From: an uncultured Oscillospiraceae bacterium
GTDB taxonomy: Bacteria; Bacillota; Clostridia; Oscillospirales; Acutalibacteraceae
NCBI GenBank assembly: GCA_900543555.1
Contig: UQRL01000046.1
Location: 1 to 18,653 of the forward strand
Direction of reading: 5' to 3'
DNA: 18,653 nucleotides
The position numbers were made by a program, and so were the translations under genes. Position 1 is the first letter of the stretch, and the number at the start of each line of letters is the position of its first letter. The notes under the pieces were generated by a model that worked only from the letters and a program-made list of their open reading frames with translations, was not told the origin of the DNA and did no database searches. Positions 1-7,254 of this stretch are shown piece after piece.

Positions 1-118
1 GGCCGCAGCCGTTGCAGCGGATCTTAAAATCCATGCCCACCCGCAGCACGGTGAATTCCTGGCTGCCGCAAGGATGGGGCTTTTTCATGCGCAGCACGTC
101 GCCCACACGGACGTCCAT
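1..118 (-). CDS. DUF951 domain-containing protein (5' part only, runs off the window)
   Basis: Reading the minus strand from ATG at 118-116 gives about 39 residues beginning MDVRVGDVLRMKKPHPCGS and continuing to an IRCNGCG segment at the window edge. This matches the N-terminal two thirds of DUF951, a small (~65 residue) Firmicute protein with a conserved KKPHPCG motif and a C-x-x-C pair that probably binds zinc. The C-terminal part lies outside the window. An AAAGGGTG Shine-Dalgarno lies just upstream of the ATG, and a good promoter lies at 168-196, so the gene appears to start its own transcription unit. The function of DUF951 is not established, and none is assigned here. Confidence 0.8.
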   Translation of the reverse strand, partial: MDVRVGDVLRMKKPHPCGSQEFTVLRVGMDFKIRCNGCG

Positions 119-167
119 GGCACTCACCCTTTCTCCGAAAACAAGTCTGGAAACAAACTGGTTTATT

Positions 168-196
168 ATTATACACCCTCTGGCGGAAATTTGCAA
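168..196 (-). promoter_or_regulatory. Sigma-A-type promoter for the DUF951 gene
   Basis: On the minus strand there is a perfect -10 TATAAT (plus 168-173) and a -35 TTGCAA (plus 191-196), separated by exactly 17 bp. It lies about 50 bp upstream of the DUF951 start codon and immediately beyond the cdaR terminator hairpin. Confidence 0.7.
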
Positions 197-199
197 AGA

Positions 200-237
200 A
201 AACAGCGCCCCAGGAAAAAAGTCCCGAAGCGCTGTTT
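200..237 (-). terminator. Rho-independent terminator of the cdaA-cdaR unit
   Basis: The inverted repeat AAACAGCGC (200-208) / GCGCTGTTT (229-237) encloses a 20-nt loop. It starts 20 bp past the cdaR stop and is followed on the minus strand by a T-rich stretch (TTTCTTTGC). Its downstream edge abuts the DUF951 -35 box. Confidence 0.6.
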
Positions 238-256
238 ATTCCTTTTCAGCGGGCTG

Positions 257-1690
257 TCAATCCTGCGGAGTGGCGGCTACAGCATCCTCCTTGCTGCTCT
301 GGCGGGCACCCGCATTGGCCACGCGCGCCGCGGCAGAAGTGGCGGCCTCTGAGATGGTGACTGAGATAGTGTAATCCCCCGTCACCCAGCACGAATCCGC
401 CTGCGTGCCTGTCACCGCCACAGTGGCGGGCACCTCCACCGTGCCGGTCTGATCCTGGAAGTTGGTCAAATCCACCAACACGGAGACATTGTCCCCCGTC
501 AGGCGGGCCACCTGGGCCTCTGGCCCCAGCACCGTGACGGAAAGGGCCGTGGTGGCCTGCTCCACTTCCATGTCCGAGGTGGCGTTGACAATCTGCACAT
601 TGGCGTTGCTGACCGTGACGGTTTTTTCCGTATAGCCATTCAGATTCACCGTCACTGTGGCGCTGGCCTGGGCGGAGATCTCGCCCGAGGACCCGATATT
701 CCGCACCCCAGAGGGCAGGGTTATATTGGAAGTAAAGGTGTTGGTCCCGTTCACATCCAGCTGGGCAAAGTCGATGACCGTATCCAGCTGAATCTTATTG
801 ATGGAGGAGAGGGTCTCGCTGGACCCCGCTATGGTGATCTGCGACGGCTCAATCTGGATGCGGTCGCTGGAGAAGCCCGTAGGCTGGTGCACCGTGGCGG
901 CCACCAGATCCACCGTCTTCACGGGAATGACGGGAATACTCACATCCACGGACTCCACATTCATAGTCAGGTACATGCCGGAAATGTCCAGCAGCTCCTG
1001 GCCATTTTCATCGTAGAACGTCAGAGGGCAGGTAAAGCTGGCCTCTTCCCGCAGGGGGTCTTCCACCTGATAGTTCACCGCCACCCGGCTGATGCGGCTG
1101 ACCGAGGACTCCGGCCCGGAAATGGTCACGTTGTCCGCAGAAAGGATGGGCGTGCCGGCGTAAAAGCCGCTGTCCGAACTGTACTGGATGTTGCTCTCAA
1201 TCGGCAGATTCACCTCAAGAGAACGGTCGTATTCCACGGTGATCTCCTGAGGGGAGACCCCTGTGATCTCATAGCTTGCCAAGGAGTTGGACTTGACCGC
1301 TTGGACCTCCACTGTCATCTTCTGCAGGGTATTGCCCGTCACGGTGGTGGAGGAAGGGTTCAGGGTCACGCTGACCTCAAAATCGCTGGCGGTGAGGGAG
1401 GTGGTCAACAGGTTGTTGCCCAGCACCTGCAGGTCCACAGTCTCATCGGACATGTGAAACACCTGCAGGCCCTCCTCTTGGGCCGCGGCGGAATAGCGCA
1501 CCTCTACGGGAACATTGGAAATGGTGACGCCCCGGTCGGAGCTGCTGGCAGACACCATAAACCAGGAAATCACCGCCACCACAAAGGAAAAAGCCAGCAC
1601 AAACGTGTTGTGAAAGAAAATTTTGCCAATGGAAAAACGGCGCCGTTTCTCTCCCCCGGGCTCTGCCGGGCGTTTCTTTTGCTCACTCAC
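257..1690 (-). CDS. cdaR: CdaR, YbbR-domain regulator of the diadenylate cyclase CdaA
   Basis: The 477-residue product starts MSEQKKRPAEP. It has a short basic cytoplasmic N-terminus, one membrane segment at about residues 27-47 (NTFVLAFSFVVAVISWFMV) and a long extracytoplasmic region. That region consists of consecutive beta-rich YbbR repeats of about 85-90 residues with recurring I/V-x-V-x-G/N and 'P-I-E/P-V' patterns. In other Firmicutes CdaR binds CdaA at the membrane and modulates c-di-AMP synthesis. The start codon is 3 bp past the cdaA stop, so the two are translationally linked. The Ala/Ser-rich C-terminal tail (about residues 450-477) follows the last repeat and looks disordered. Family assignment is firm; the direction of regulation in this organism is not visible from sequence. 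Confidence 0.9.
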   Translation of the reverse strand: MSEQKKRPAEPGGEKRRRFSIGKIFFHNTFVLAFSFVVAVISWFMVSASSSDRGVTISNVPVEVRYSAAAQEEGLQVFHMSDETVDLQVLGNNLLTTSLTASDFEVSVTLNPSSTTVTGNTLQKMTVEVQAVKSNSLASYEITGVSPQEITVEYDRSLEVNLPIESNIQYSSDSGFYAGTPILSADNVTISGPESSVSRISRVAVNYQVEDPLREEASFTCPLTFYDENGQELLDISGMYLTMNVESVDVSIPVIPVKTVDLVAATVHQPTGFSSDRIQIEPSQITIAGSSETLSSINKIQLDTVIDFAQLDVNGTNTFTSNITLPSGVRNIGSSGEISAQASATVTVNLNGYTEKTVTVSNANVQIVNATSDMEVEQATTALSVTVLGPEAQVARLTGDNVSVLVDLTNFQDQTGTVEVPATVAVTGTQADSCWVTGDYTISVTISEAATSAAARVANAGARQSSKEDAVAATPQD

Positions 1691-1693
1691 CCG

Positions 1694-2599
1694 TCATTCC
1701 CCCCTTCTGGCCGTGCCGGACCCAAAGCCCAGCTTGCCCAAAATGCGCTTGCTGCCAGAGGCATCCTCGGGGGATCCGATCAACTCCCGCTCCAGAACCT
1801 CCCGCAGGGTGACCCGGTTGTAATTGCGCGTCAGCTTGCCCGCCATGGCAATGGAGATCTGGCCTGTCTCCTCCGAGACCACCACCACCACCGCGTCAGA
1901 GTTCTCGCTCATGCCCAGGGCAGCCCGGTGGCGGGTGCCCAGTTCGGCGCTGACATTCTCGTTGCTGGTCAGAGGCAAAATGCAGCCCGCAGCGTAAACC
2001 TGCCCCTCCCGGATAATCATGCCGCCATCATGGAGGGGGGCTTTGTTAAAGAAGATGTTGGCGATGAGCTGGGCAGAGGGCGCGGCCTCCACCACAGTGC
2101 CGGTGGAGACGATCTCTCCCAGCTTGGTCTGGCGCTCAAAGACAATCAGCGCCCCCATGCGCAGCTGCTGCAGGATTTGCGTGGCGTCCACCACGCCCTC
2201 GATGGCCTTGCGCGCGGCAGCCTTGCCCTCTTCCTTGTCCTTCACGCCCACCGCGCTGGCCAGGGATTTTGCCACCTTGCTGTGGCCCACCTGCTCCAGG
2301 GCCTTGCGGATTTCCGGCTGGAACAGGATAACCACGATGACAATGCCCGAAGAGAGAAACGCCCGCAGGATGGCGTTGAGCATGAGCAAATCAAACTGGC
2401 TGGAGATGAGGAACAGCACCACCAGCAGGATGATGCCCTTAATGAGCTGGCCGGCGCGGGTCTCCCGCACCAGCTTGATGGCGCTGTACAGCAGCAATGT
2501 AACAATGGCTACATCCAAGGCGTCCTTCAACGTGAAATGGCGGGCCAGGTCCATAATCGTTCCCCAGGCCTGCGAAATATATTCCATGGCGGAAGCCAC
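1694..2599 (-). CDS. cdaA: Membrane diadenylate cyclase (DAC domain), c-di-AMP synthase
   Basis: Makes c-di-AMP from two ATP at the membrane. Three hydrophobic segments at about residues 27-42, 54-67 and 84-93 precede the FQPEIRKALEQ signature that leads into the DAC domain. Catalytic motifs are LHDGG (about 190-193; many relatives have DGA) and GTRHRAALG (about 221-229). I chose the GTG at 2599 because AAAGGGGTGA sits 5 bp before it. That gives 301 residues, against about 273 for the Bacillus protein. ATG at 2587 is a plausible alternative. The open frame extends to 2683, but that extension would read through a terminator hairpin (2639-2671) and the ATG at 2629 has no Shine-Dalgarno. cdaR follows after 3 bp. 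Confidence 0.92.
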   Translation of the reverse strand: MASAMEYISQAWGTIMDLARHFTLKDALDVAIVTLLLYSAIKLVRETRAGQLIKGIILLVVLFLISSQFDLLMLNAILRAFLSSGIVIVVILFQPEIRKALEQVGHSKVAKSLASAVGVKDKEEGKAAARKAIEGVVDATQILQQLRMGALIVFERQTKLGEIVSTGTVVEAAPSAQLIANIFFNKAPLHDGGMIIREGQVYAAGCILPLTSNENVSAELGTRHRAALGMSENSDAVVVVVSEETGQISIAMAGKLTRNYNRVTLREVLERELIGSPEDASGSKRILGKLGFGSGTARRGE

Positions 2600-2638
2600 T
2601 GCCGTCACCCCTTTCTTCACAACTTCCATATTACGCGA

Positions 2639-2671
2639 AAAAGCCGCGGGCCTCTGTTCCCCGCGGCTTTT
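2639..2671 (-). terminator. Terminator hairpin between the desulfurase gene and cdaA (possible cdaA attenuator)
   Basis: A near-perfect 12-bp stem is formed by AAAAGCCGCGGG (2639-2650) and CCCGCGGCTTTT (2660-2671) with a 9-nt loop. On the minus strand the 3' arm ends in CTTTTTCGCG. It lies about 80 bp past the desulfurase stop and about 40 bp before the cdaA start, downstream of a possible cdaA promoter. It could therefore end the desulfurase transcript, attenuate cdaA, or both. Confidence 0.7.
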
Positions 2672-2698
2672 GCCAGGTACCAACAGTTTACCTTAGTC

Positions 2699-2707
2699 AT
2701 TTTAGCA
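2699..2707 (-). promoter_or_regulatory. Possible extended -10 promoter for cdaA
   Basis: The minus strand reads TGCTAAAAT, an extended -10 (TGn plus TAAAAT), inside an AT-rich gap between the desulfurase stop and the terminator hairpin. No good -35 is visible 17 bp upstream (TTTTAT). If used, the transcript would cross the 2639-2671 hairpin before reaching cdaA. Confidence 0.35.
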
Positions 2708-2750
2708 TAAAAAAACGGCAAATAAAAGCCTTTTCTCAGATTCTCCAAAA

Positions 2751-3926
2751 TTATTCCCCAGTCCCGTGGGCCCCGTGGGCCGCCTTCCGGCCCATGCGGG
2801 CCACTTGGACAGCCAGGGCGTCCAAATCCTCCCTTCTGGTAAACGCCGAAGGGGAAACCCGCACCGTGCCCGTCTCCAGGGTGCCGAATTTTTCGTGGGC
2901 CAGGGGCGCGCAGTGCAGCCCGCACCGCACGGCGATGCCTGCCTTGGCCAGGCGCTCTCCCACCGCCTCGCTGGATTGACCCCGCACATTGAAGGACAGC
3001 ACAGGCACAAACCAGGGCGCTTCTGGGGAGGGAGTGTACAGCTCCACATGTTCCATGCGGGCCAGACGGCTGTGCAGGTAGCGCAGCTTTTCCAGCTCCT
3101 CCCCGCACAGGCGCTCCGCCCCCCGGCGGCGGACAAACTCCATCCCCGCGGCAAGCCCCAGGATGCCCGGCACATTTAAGGTGCCGGGCTCGTAGCGCTC
3201 GGGGGGATCAGCAGGCATCTCCAGGCTGCGGGACTGGGTGCCCGTCCCCCCCTCCACCAGGGTGGCTAGGGGCTCTTCCGGCCGGCGGAGCATCAGCAGG
3301 CCCGTGCCCATGGGGCCGTATAGTCCCTTGTGCCCGGCGCAGCACAGGTAGTCGATGCCGCTCTCCTCCAGGCTGATGGGAACCAGCCCCGCCCCCTGAG
3401 CGGCGTCCACGCAGACCTTGGCCCCGTACTGGTGGGCCAGGGCGGCGATGCGCTCCACCGGCAGGCGGACGCCGAACACATTGGAGGCCATGGTACACAC
3501 CACCAGCTTGGTCTTGGGGCCCAGGGCCTTGCGGAAGGCGTCCAGGGTGGCGTCGTTGTCTCCGGGGGCGGTCCGGGCCAGGGTGCAGGTGACCCCCCGG
3601 GCCTTCAGGGCCTCTAAGGGCCGCATGACGGCGTTGTGCTCCAGGTCCGAGGCCACCACATGATCCCCCGGCTTCAAGCACCCCTTGAGCACTACGTTCA
3701 GCGCCTGGGTGCAGCTGGGCTGAAAAGCCACACACTCTGGCCCCGCCGCCCCAAAAAAGTCCGCCGCCTGCTGCCGTACCCCATACAAAGCCTGCGTGGT
3801 GCGAAAGCACATGCCATAGCTGCTGCGGCCCGGGTTGGCGCCATCCTCCACCATGGCCCGCTGCACCGCCTGGCGCACCCCCTGGGGTTTGGGATAGCTG
3901 GTGGCGCTGTTGTCCAAATAGATCAT
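2751..3926 (-). CDS. Cysteine desulfurase-like PLP enzyme (class V aminotransferase fold)
   Basis: The 391-residue product starts MIYLDNSATSYPKPQGV, the typical opening of the NifS/SufS/Csd group. PLP-site residues are visible: His97 in DLEHNAV, Asp174 in VDAAQGAG and the Schiff-base lysine Lys200 in CAGHKGLYGP. The persulfide-forming cysteine is probably Cys339 in RCGLHCAPLAH. Expected chemistry is removal of sulfur (or selenium) from cysteine (or selenocysteine) to an enzyme-bound persulfide. It overlaps the preceding DUF3343 gene by 4 bp (ATGA), so the carrier-like protein is the likely partner. No iron-sulfur scaffold (sufU, iscU) or tRNA thiolation gene is adjacent, which argues against housekeeping IscS/SufS. 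The acceptor is unknown. Confidence 0.85.
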   Translation of the reverse strand: MIYLDNSATSYPKPQGVRQAVQRAMVEDGANPGRSSYGMCFRTTQALYGVRQQAADFFGAAGPECVAFQPSCTQALNVVLKGCLKPGDHVVASDLEHNAVMRPLEALKARGVTCTLARTAPGDNDATLDAFRKALGPKTKLVVCTMASNVFGVRLPVERIAALAHQYGAKVCVDAAQGAGLVPISLEESGIDYLCCAGHKGLYGPMGTGLLMLRRPEEPLATLVEGGTGTQSRSLEMPADPPERYEPGTLNVPGILGLAAGMEFVRRRGAERLCGEELEKLRYLHSRLARMEHVELYTPSPEAPWFVPVLSFNVRGQSSEAVGERLAKAGIAVRCGLHCAPLAHEKFGTLETGTVRVSPSAFTRREDLDALAVQVARMGRKAAHGAHGTGE

Positions 3927-4153
3927 ACCAGGTCCTCCTCATGTTCCATGCGCCGCAGGACCCGGACATGGTTTTCCAGCAGAATGCGCTCTGCCGCGTC
4001 CGCGCCCTGGGGGACGTAGATGCCGTAACCGCAGCCGGTTTCCCTCGTTTTTGGGATGCGCTCCACATAGCCCCGAATGCCGTGGCGGAACAGCAGCTCC
4101 CGGCCTTTCATGGCGTAGGTTACGGAGCTGACCACAAGCAAAGGCTTGCCCAT
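3923..4153 (-). CDS. DUF3343 protein, putative sulfur/selenium carrier
   Basis: The small 76-residue protein contains the DUF3343 signature: an N-terminal beta-alpha unit (LLVVSSVTYAMKGRELL) and an invariant-looking cysteine at residue 41 in ETGCGYGIYV. The family is described as Se/S-carrier-like and is often found next to cysteine desulfurases and selenium-metabolism genes. Here it is fused by an ATGA overlap to such a desulfurase. Cys41 would be the persulfide (or selenide) acceptor. GAGGTGA lies 6 bp before the ATG. A possible -10 TAGAAT lies at 4197-4202, but no convincing -35 is seen. The carrier role is inferred from family and context. Confidence 0.8.
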   Translation of the reverse strand: MGKPLLVVSSVTYAMKGRELLFRHGIRGYVERIPKTRETGCGYGIYVPQGADAAERILLENHVRVLRRMEHEEDLV

Positions 4154-4231
4154 TCGATCACCTCATTTGTCTCGCACGGATTTTTTCACTTATCCCATTC
4201 TATGCGGGGGCCCTCCGGCGGTGCACAGCAA

Positions 4232-4260
4232 AAAGGGCCTCCCCTTTTGGGAAGCCCTTT
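4232..4260 (-). terminator. Rho-independent terminator after ispDF
   Basis: The inverted repeat AAAGGGCCTCCC (4233-4244) / GGGAAGCCCTTT (4249-4260), with one C/A mismatch, is followed by TTTTTGC on the minus strand. It begins 13 bp beyond the ispDF stop. Confidence 0.8.
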
Positions 4261-4273
4261 CCACAGCAGTGGT

Positions 4274-5437
4274 TCAGTTTTCCAGCAGGCACACGGCAGA
4301 AGCGGCCATGCCCTCTCCGCTGCCGGTGAAGCCCAGGCCCTCTTCCGTGGTGGCCTTCACGCTCACCTGGGAGAGGGACACCCCGCAGGCTTTAGCCAGG
4401 TTTTCCCGCATCTGAGGGATGAAGGGAGCCAGCTTGGGCCGCTGGGCAATGAGGGTGGCGTCGATGTTGCCGATGGAGAACCCCTTCTCCCCCAGCAGGG
4501 CGCAGACCCGCTCCAGCAGCACCAGGCTGTCCGCCCCCTCATAGGCAGGGTCCGTGTCCGGGAACAGCTTGCCGATGTCCCCCAGGGCCGCGGCCCCCAG
4601 CAGGGCGTCGGCGATGGCGTGGGCCAGCACGTCCGCGTCGGAGTGGCCCAGCAGCCCTTTCTCAAAGGGCACCTCCACCCCGCCCAGGATGAGCTTGCGC
4701 CCCTCCACCAGCTTATGCACGTCGTAGCCGCTTCCCACACGCATGGCTTTTTCCCCCTTTCCAAGATAGGCCCGGGCGGCCTGGCGGTCCTCCGGGGTGG
4801 TGAGCTTGATGTTTCGATAGTCCCCGGGGGTGAGGCGCACCTGGCCCCCCGCCGCCTCGATGAGCTGGCAGTCGTCCGTATAAGAGAGGCCCGCGGCCTG
4901 GGCCCTTCGGGCGGCGTAAAGGTACATCTCCCGCTCGAAGGCCTGGGGGGTCTGGATGGCCATGAGCCGCTCCCGGGGCGGGGTGGACTCCACAAAGCCT
5001 TCCCCGTCGGACAGCTTGCAGGTGTCCTTGCTGGGCACCGCCGCCGTGGCGGCCCCATAGGCGACGGCGTCCCGGCAGACGGCGCCGGCCAGCTCCGGGG
5101 TGACGAAGGGCCGTGCCCCATCGTGGATGAGCAGGTAATTGCGCTCTGGGGAAAGGGCGCTGACGCCGTTTAAGACGGAATCCTGACGCTCCTGTCCCCC
5201 GGCCACCACGGTGAAGGGCTTGTCCGTCATGTCCCGCAGCAGGCCTTCCACCCGGGGCCTGTCCTCCTCCCGGCAGACCACGCACAGCTCCCCCACCTGG
5301 GGGCAGGCGGCCAGGGCCAGAAAGGAGTACAGCAGCACCGGCCGGCCATTGAGATTCTCCAGCACCTTGGGGATGGCGCCCCCCATGCGGGTGGAATTCC
5401 CCGCCGCCACAATCACCGCGCCAAACTGGCCATCCAT
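4274..5437 (-). CDS. ispDF: Bifunctional IspD-IspF, MEP isoprenoid pathway
   Basis: The 387-residue product fuses two MEP-pathway enzymes. Residues 1-228 are IspD (MEP cytidylyltransferase), with the nucleotide loop [14 protein letters not shown] (11-24) and IHDGARPF (104-111). Residues 232-387 are IspF (MEcPP synthase), opening [12 protein letters not shown]. Its metal ligands are Asp239, His241 and His273, and it carries GHSDAD (264-269) and [14 protein letters not shown] near the C-terminus. IspE, the enzyme acting between them, is not in the window. The linker is only a few residues. The start at 5437 has AGGAGG about 9 bp upstream; the frame stays open to 5836, but that part overlaps the exonuclease gene. 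It is 55 bp downstream of the exonuclease gene, probably in the same transcript. Confidence 0.93.
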   Translation of the reverse strand: MDGQFGAVIVAAGNSTRMGGAIPKVLENLNGRPVLLYSFLALAACPQVGELCVVCREEDRPRVEGLLRDMTDKPFTVVAGGQERQDSVLNGVSALSPERNYLLIHDGARPFVTPELAGAVCRDAVAYGAATAAVPSKDTCKLSDGEGFVESTPPRERLMAIQTPQAFEREMYLYAARRAQAAGLSYTDDCQLIEAAGGQVRLTPGDYRNIKLTTPEDRQAARAYLGKGEKAMRVGSGYDVHKLVEGRKLILGGVEVPFEKGLLGHSDADVLAHAIADALLGAAALGDIGKLFPDTDPAYEGADSLVLLERVCALLGEKGFSIGNIDATLIAQRPKLAPFIPQMRENLAKACGVSLSQVSVKATTEEGLGFTGSGEGMAASAVCLLEN

Positions 5438-5492
5438 AGGCTCCAGCCTCCTTTTCCATTTGCTCCCATTATACACGGCCCCCGGCGGGCCG

Positions 5493-6398
5493 TCAATGGG
5501 CGGAGGACTCCGCCTCCCCCAGCAGCCGGAGGAAGGCCCCTTGGGGCAGGATGGCGGGCCCGCCGTTTTTGCCCGGCAGGGGCTTGTCCCCAGGGGCGGG
5601 CACGGCCAGGAAATCCGTTTTTGCCGTGACCTCCTTCTCCACCCGGCCCCCGGCCCGGACCACCCGGTCCGCATGTTCCGGGGTGGCCAGGCTGCCGGTG
5701 AGCACCACCCGCTTTTTGTAGAAGGGGTGGCCCGGTATGCCGGGATACCGGGGCTTTGGGGGCTTCTTTTTCTCGAACCGGCGCTGAAAGTCCTCCTCTG
5801 TGCCCCGGGAAAGGGCCAGGGCCCGCAGCTTCTCATAGCAGCCGTAGGTGATGAAACAGTCCGCCAGGGCCCGGTGGGCCCCCTCGTAGGGCACCCCCAG
5901 GGCCGCAGCCACGTCCCCCAGCCGGTGGTGGGGCAAATCCGGCAGCAGCTTGCGGGAGATGGCCAGGTGGTCCAGGGTGTCGTTTTTCAGGGGGCAATTC
6001 AGGTACTTTTGGAAGGAGTCGTAGAGGAAGGCGGCGTCAAAGCCCACGTTGTGGCCCAGCAGCAGGTCCTCCCCCAAAAAATCCCGCACCAGGGGCAGGG
6101 CTTCTATGGGCAGGGGCGCGCCCTCCAGCATCTCGTCGGTGATGCCCGTAAGGCCCTGGATAAAATCGTCCACATAGCCCTCACGCCACTCCCCGTCCCG
6201 CAGTACCTGGCGCCACGGGGGACGAATGAGGGTGGAGAATTCCTCCACCACCTGCCCGCCCCGCACCCGCAGGGCGGACACCTCAATCAGCCCGCAGGTC
6301 TCTGTGGACAGGCCGGTGGTCTCCGTATCCACCACAGTATAGTCCCGGGGCAGGCAGATGCGGCGCCCCCCCTGGCCGGGACGGCTTGGTTTCGCCAT
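5493..6398 (-). CDS. DnaQ-like 3'-5' exonuclease with C-terminal BRCT domain
   Basis: The 301-residue protein has a DEDDh exonuclease domain at about residues 18-195. Catalytic residues are Asp24 and Glu26 (VVDTETTGL), Asp121 ([10 protein letters not shown]), His175 and Asp180 (AHRALADC). A lysine/proline-rich linker (about 208-222) leads to a BRCT-like domain at about 226-296 ([33 protein letters not shown]). This architecture is found in proteins resembling the PolC/DinG exonuclease part and probably acts on DNA in repair or proofreading. It is stand-alone, with no polymerase or helicase attached. The start at 6398 is set by AAGGAGGGGGAAG directly upstream and a promoter at 6427-6455; a longer frame to 6482 runs into the terminator region. 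Confidence 0.85.
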   Translation of the reverse strand: MAKPSRPGQGGRRICLPRDYTVVDTETTGLSTETCGLIEVSALRVRGGQVVEEFSTLIRPPWRQVLRDGEWREGYVDDFIQGLTGITDEMLEGAPLPIEALPLVRDFLGEDLLLGHNVGFDAAFLYDSFQKYLNCPLKNDTLDHLAISRKLLPDLPHHRLGDVAAALGVPYEGAHRALADCFITYGCYEKLRALALSRGTEEDFQRRFEKKKPPKPRYPGIPGHPFYKKRVVLTGSLATPEHADRVVRAGGRVEKEVTAKTDFLAVPAPGDKPLPGKNGGPAILPQGAFLRLLGEAESSAH

Positions 6399-6426
6399 CT
6401 TCCCCCTCCTTCCGGCAGTTTTCTCT

Positions 6427-6455
6427 ATTGTACTCCCGCCGCCCCTGGAAAGCAA
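6427..6455 (-). promoter_or_regulatory. Promoter for exonuclease-ispDF
   Basis: On the minus strand -35 TTGCTT (plus 6450-6455) and -10 TACAAT (plus 6427-6432) are separated by 17 bp. It lies about 29 bp upstream of the exonuclease start and just downstream of the preceding terminator. Confidence 0.55.
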
Positions 6456-6464
6456 GCGGGCAGG

Positions 6465-6500
6465 AAAAAGCGCCCCTGGCAAAGCCCAAGGGCGCTTTTT
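6465..6500 (-). terminator. Strong hairpin terminator (works on both strands) after the HMA gene
   Basis: AAAAAGCGCCC (6465-6475) pairs perfectly with GGGCGCTTTTT (6490-6500) around a 14-nt loop, giving a T5 tail on either strand. The nearest minus-strand gene upstream is the HMA gene, whose stop is about 170 bp away. That leaves an unusually long untranslated 3' segment (6501-6668). Confidence 0.8.
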
Positions 6501-6668
6501 ATCCCCACAACCCCCTACTATCCGGCTGAGGAGTCCATCCGTAGCCCACAGGCTCCCCTGGAAAGCTGAAAGGTTTCCTTCTCCGCAAAACGATGGCGAT
6601 ATTGCGCAACAGTTTCAAACGGGATGAGAAACGGCCCCGCTCTCCCCTGCGCCCAACAGGCAAGGGCC

Positions 6669-7046
6669 TTAGGCGGGCTCCACCGCCACAGGGCTGTATC
6701 CCAGCCCCCGCACCACCTGCTTCAGCTGCTGGTCGCTTACCGGAACCTTGGTGCGCACCAGGGCCGTCTTTTTTGCCAGGTCCACCTTGGCGTAGAAGCC
6801 CTCTTGGCTGTTAAAGGCATTTTCGACGCGGCGGGCGCAGTTCTGGCAGTGCATGCCCTCAATCCGCACCAGCCGGGCATAGCTGTAGTGAGAGGCGTCC
6901 CGGTCGGCGGGGCGAACCCGCTTTACCTCGTCGCCCCCCGCCCCGCAGCACCCGCTTTTCAGCTTTTTTAAATAGCTGCGCACAGAAAAAACCACAATCA
7001 GCAGCAACACAAGGCAGATGGCCGCCGTTGGAAGGAACCCCTCCAT
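6669..7046 (-). CDS. Membrane-anchored heavy-metal-associated (HMA) domain protein
   Basis: The 125-residue product has one N-terminal membrane segment (about residues 6-22), a short basic stretch and a vicinal Cys33-Cys34 pair. A linker leads to an HMA domain (about 57-123) with the metal motif GMHCQNC (Cys67, Cys70) and the terminal GLGYSPV. HMA domains bind Cu+ or related soft metals and hand them to P-type ATPases. The N-terminal TM plus Cys pair resembles the small Cys-rich membrane proteins found beside FeoB. No metal ATPase is in the window. AGAGGGG precedes the ATG. Two tandem DtxR-like operator boxes (7084-7114) lie about 40 bp upstream, so the gene is probably metal-repressed. Which metal is handled is unknown. 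Confidence 0.82.
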   Translation of the reverse strand: MEGFLPTAAICLVLLLIVVFSVRSYLKKLKSGCCGAGGDEVKRVRPADRDASHYSYARLVRIEGMHCQNCARRVENAFNSQEGFYAKVDLAKKTALVRTKVPVSDQQLKQVVRGLGYSPVAVEPA

Positions 7047-7083
7047 GAAAACCCCTCTTTCTCTTTTCTAGATTCAGCCCACC

Positions 7084-7114
7084 ATTAGCTTTATCTAAAT
7101 TAGAAGATACTAAC
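7084..7114. promoter_or_regulatory. Two tandem RTTAG-N6-CTAA operator boxes in front of the HMA gene
   Basis: ATTAGCTTTATCTAAA (7084-7099) and ATTAGAAGATACTAAC (7099-7114) abut with centres 15 bp apart. Each is an inverted repeat of TTAG/CTAA half-sites with a 6-bp centre. The same spacing is found in the two boxes ahead of the DUF2325 operon. The pattern resembles DtxR/IdeR-family operators (TTAGGTTAGSCTAACCTAA). A weak promoter (-35 TTGCCC, -10 TAATTT, 16 bp apart on the minus strand) overlaps the boxes. Confidence 0.55.
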
Positions 7115-7125
7115 AGAAGGGCAAT

Positions 7126-7157
7126 AAAAAGCGGTTAGAAATCCCTAACCGCTTTTT
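7126..7157. terminator. Bidirectional-looking terminator after the flavodoxin gene
   Basis: A perfect 13-bp stem is formed by AAAAAGCGGTTAG (7126-7138) and CTAACCGCTTTTT (7145-7157) with a 6-nt loop. On the minus strand it ends in TTTTTATTG. It is about 100 bp past the flavodoxin stop and separates that operon from the HMA gene. Confidence 0.85.
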
Positions 7158-7254
7158 ATTCTAACACACACCACTGGAAATGTCAATCATTGGGAACAGG
7201 AAAGAACGCAACCCATTTTGCAGGCGGCCCTCCCCTTCTCATAAAGCCCGGAAA

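Noticed and set aside
2600..2683. Longer cdaA start at 2683 or 2629
   Set aside because: The extension would translate through a strong terminator hairpin and the ATG at 2629 lacks a Shine-Dalgarno. GTG 2599 has a good one.
2660..2690. GGTACC in the cdaA leader suggesting a T-box
   Set aside because: The leader is far too short, there is no specifier stem, and cdaA is not an amino-acid-related gene.
887..2710. Long plus-strand open frame of about 600 codons across cdaR and cdaA
   Set aside because: It is the antisense shadow of two well-recognised genes, is rich in His/Gly/Arg as expected from GC-rich complementary frames, and matches no family.
5438..5836. N-terminal extension of ispDF
   Set aside because: The extra 133 codons overlap the exonuclease gene in another frame and look Pro/Arg/Ser-rich. 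AGGAGG upstream of 5437 and the IspD family start fix the shorter form.
6520..6600. Hammerhead-ribozyme-like core (CTGAGGA followed later by GAAA) on the plus strand
   Set aside because: No complementary stem II next to the GAAA and no consistent stem III could be drawn; most likely chance.
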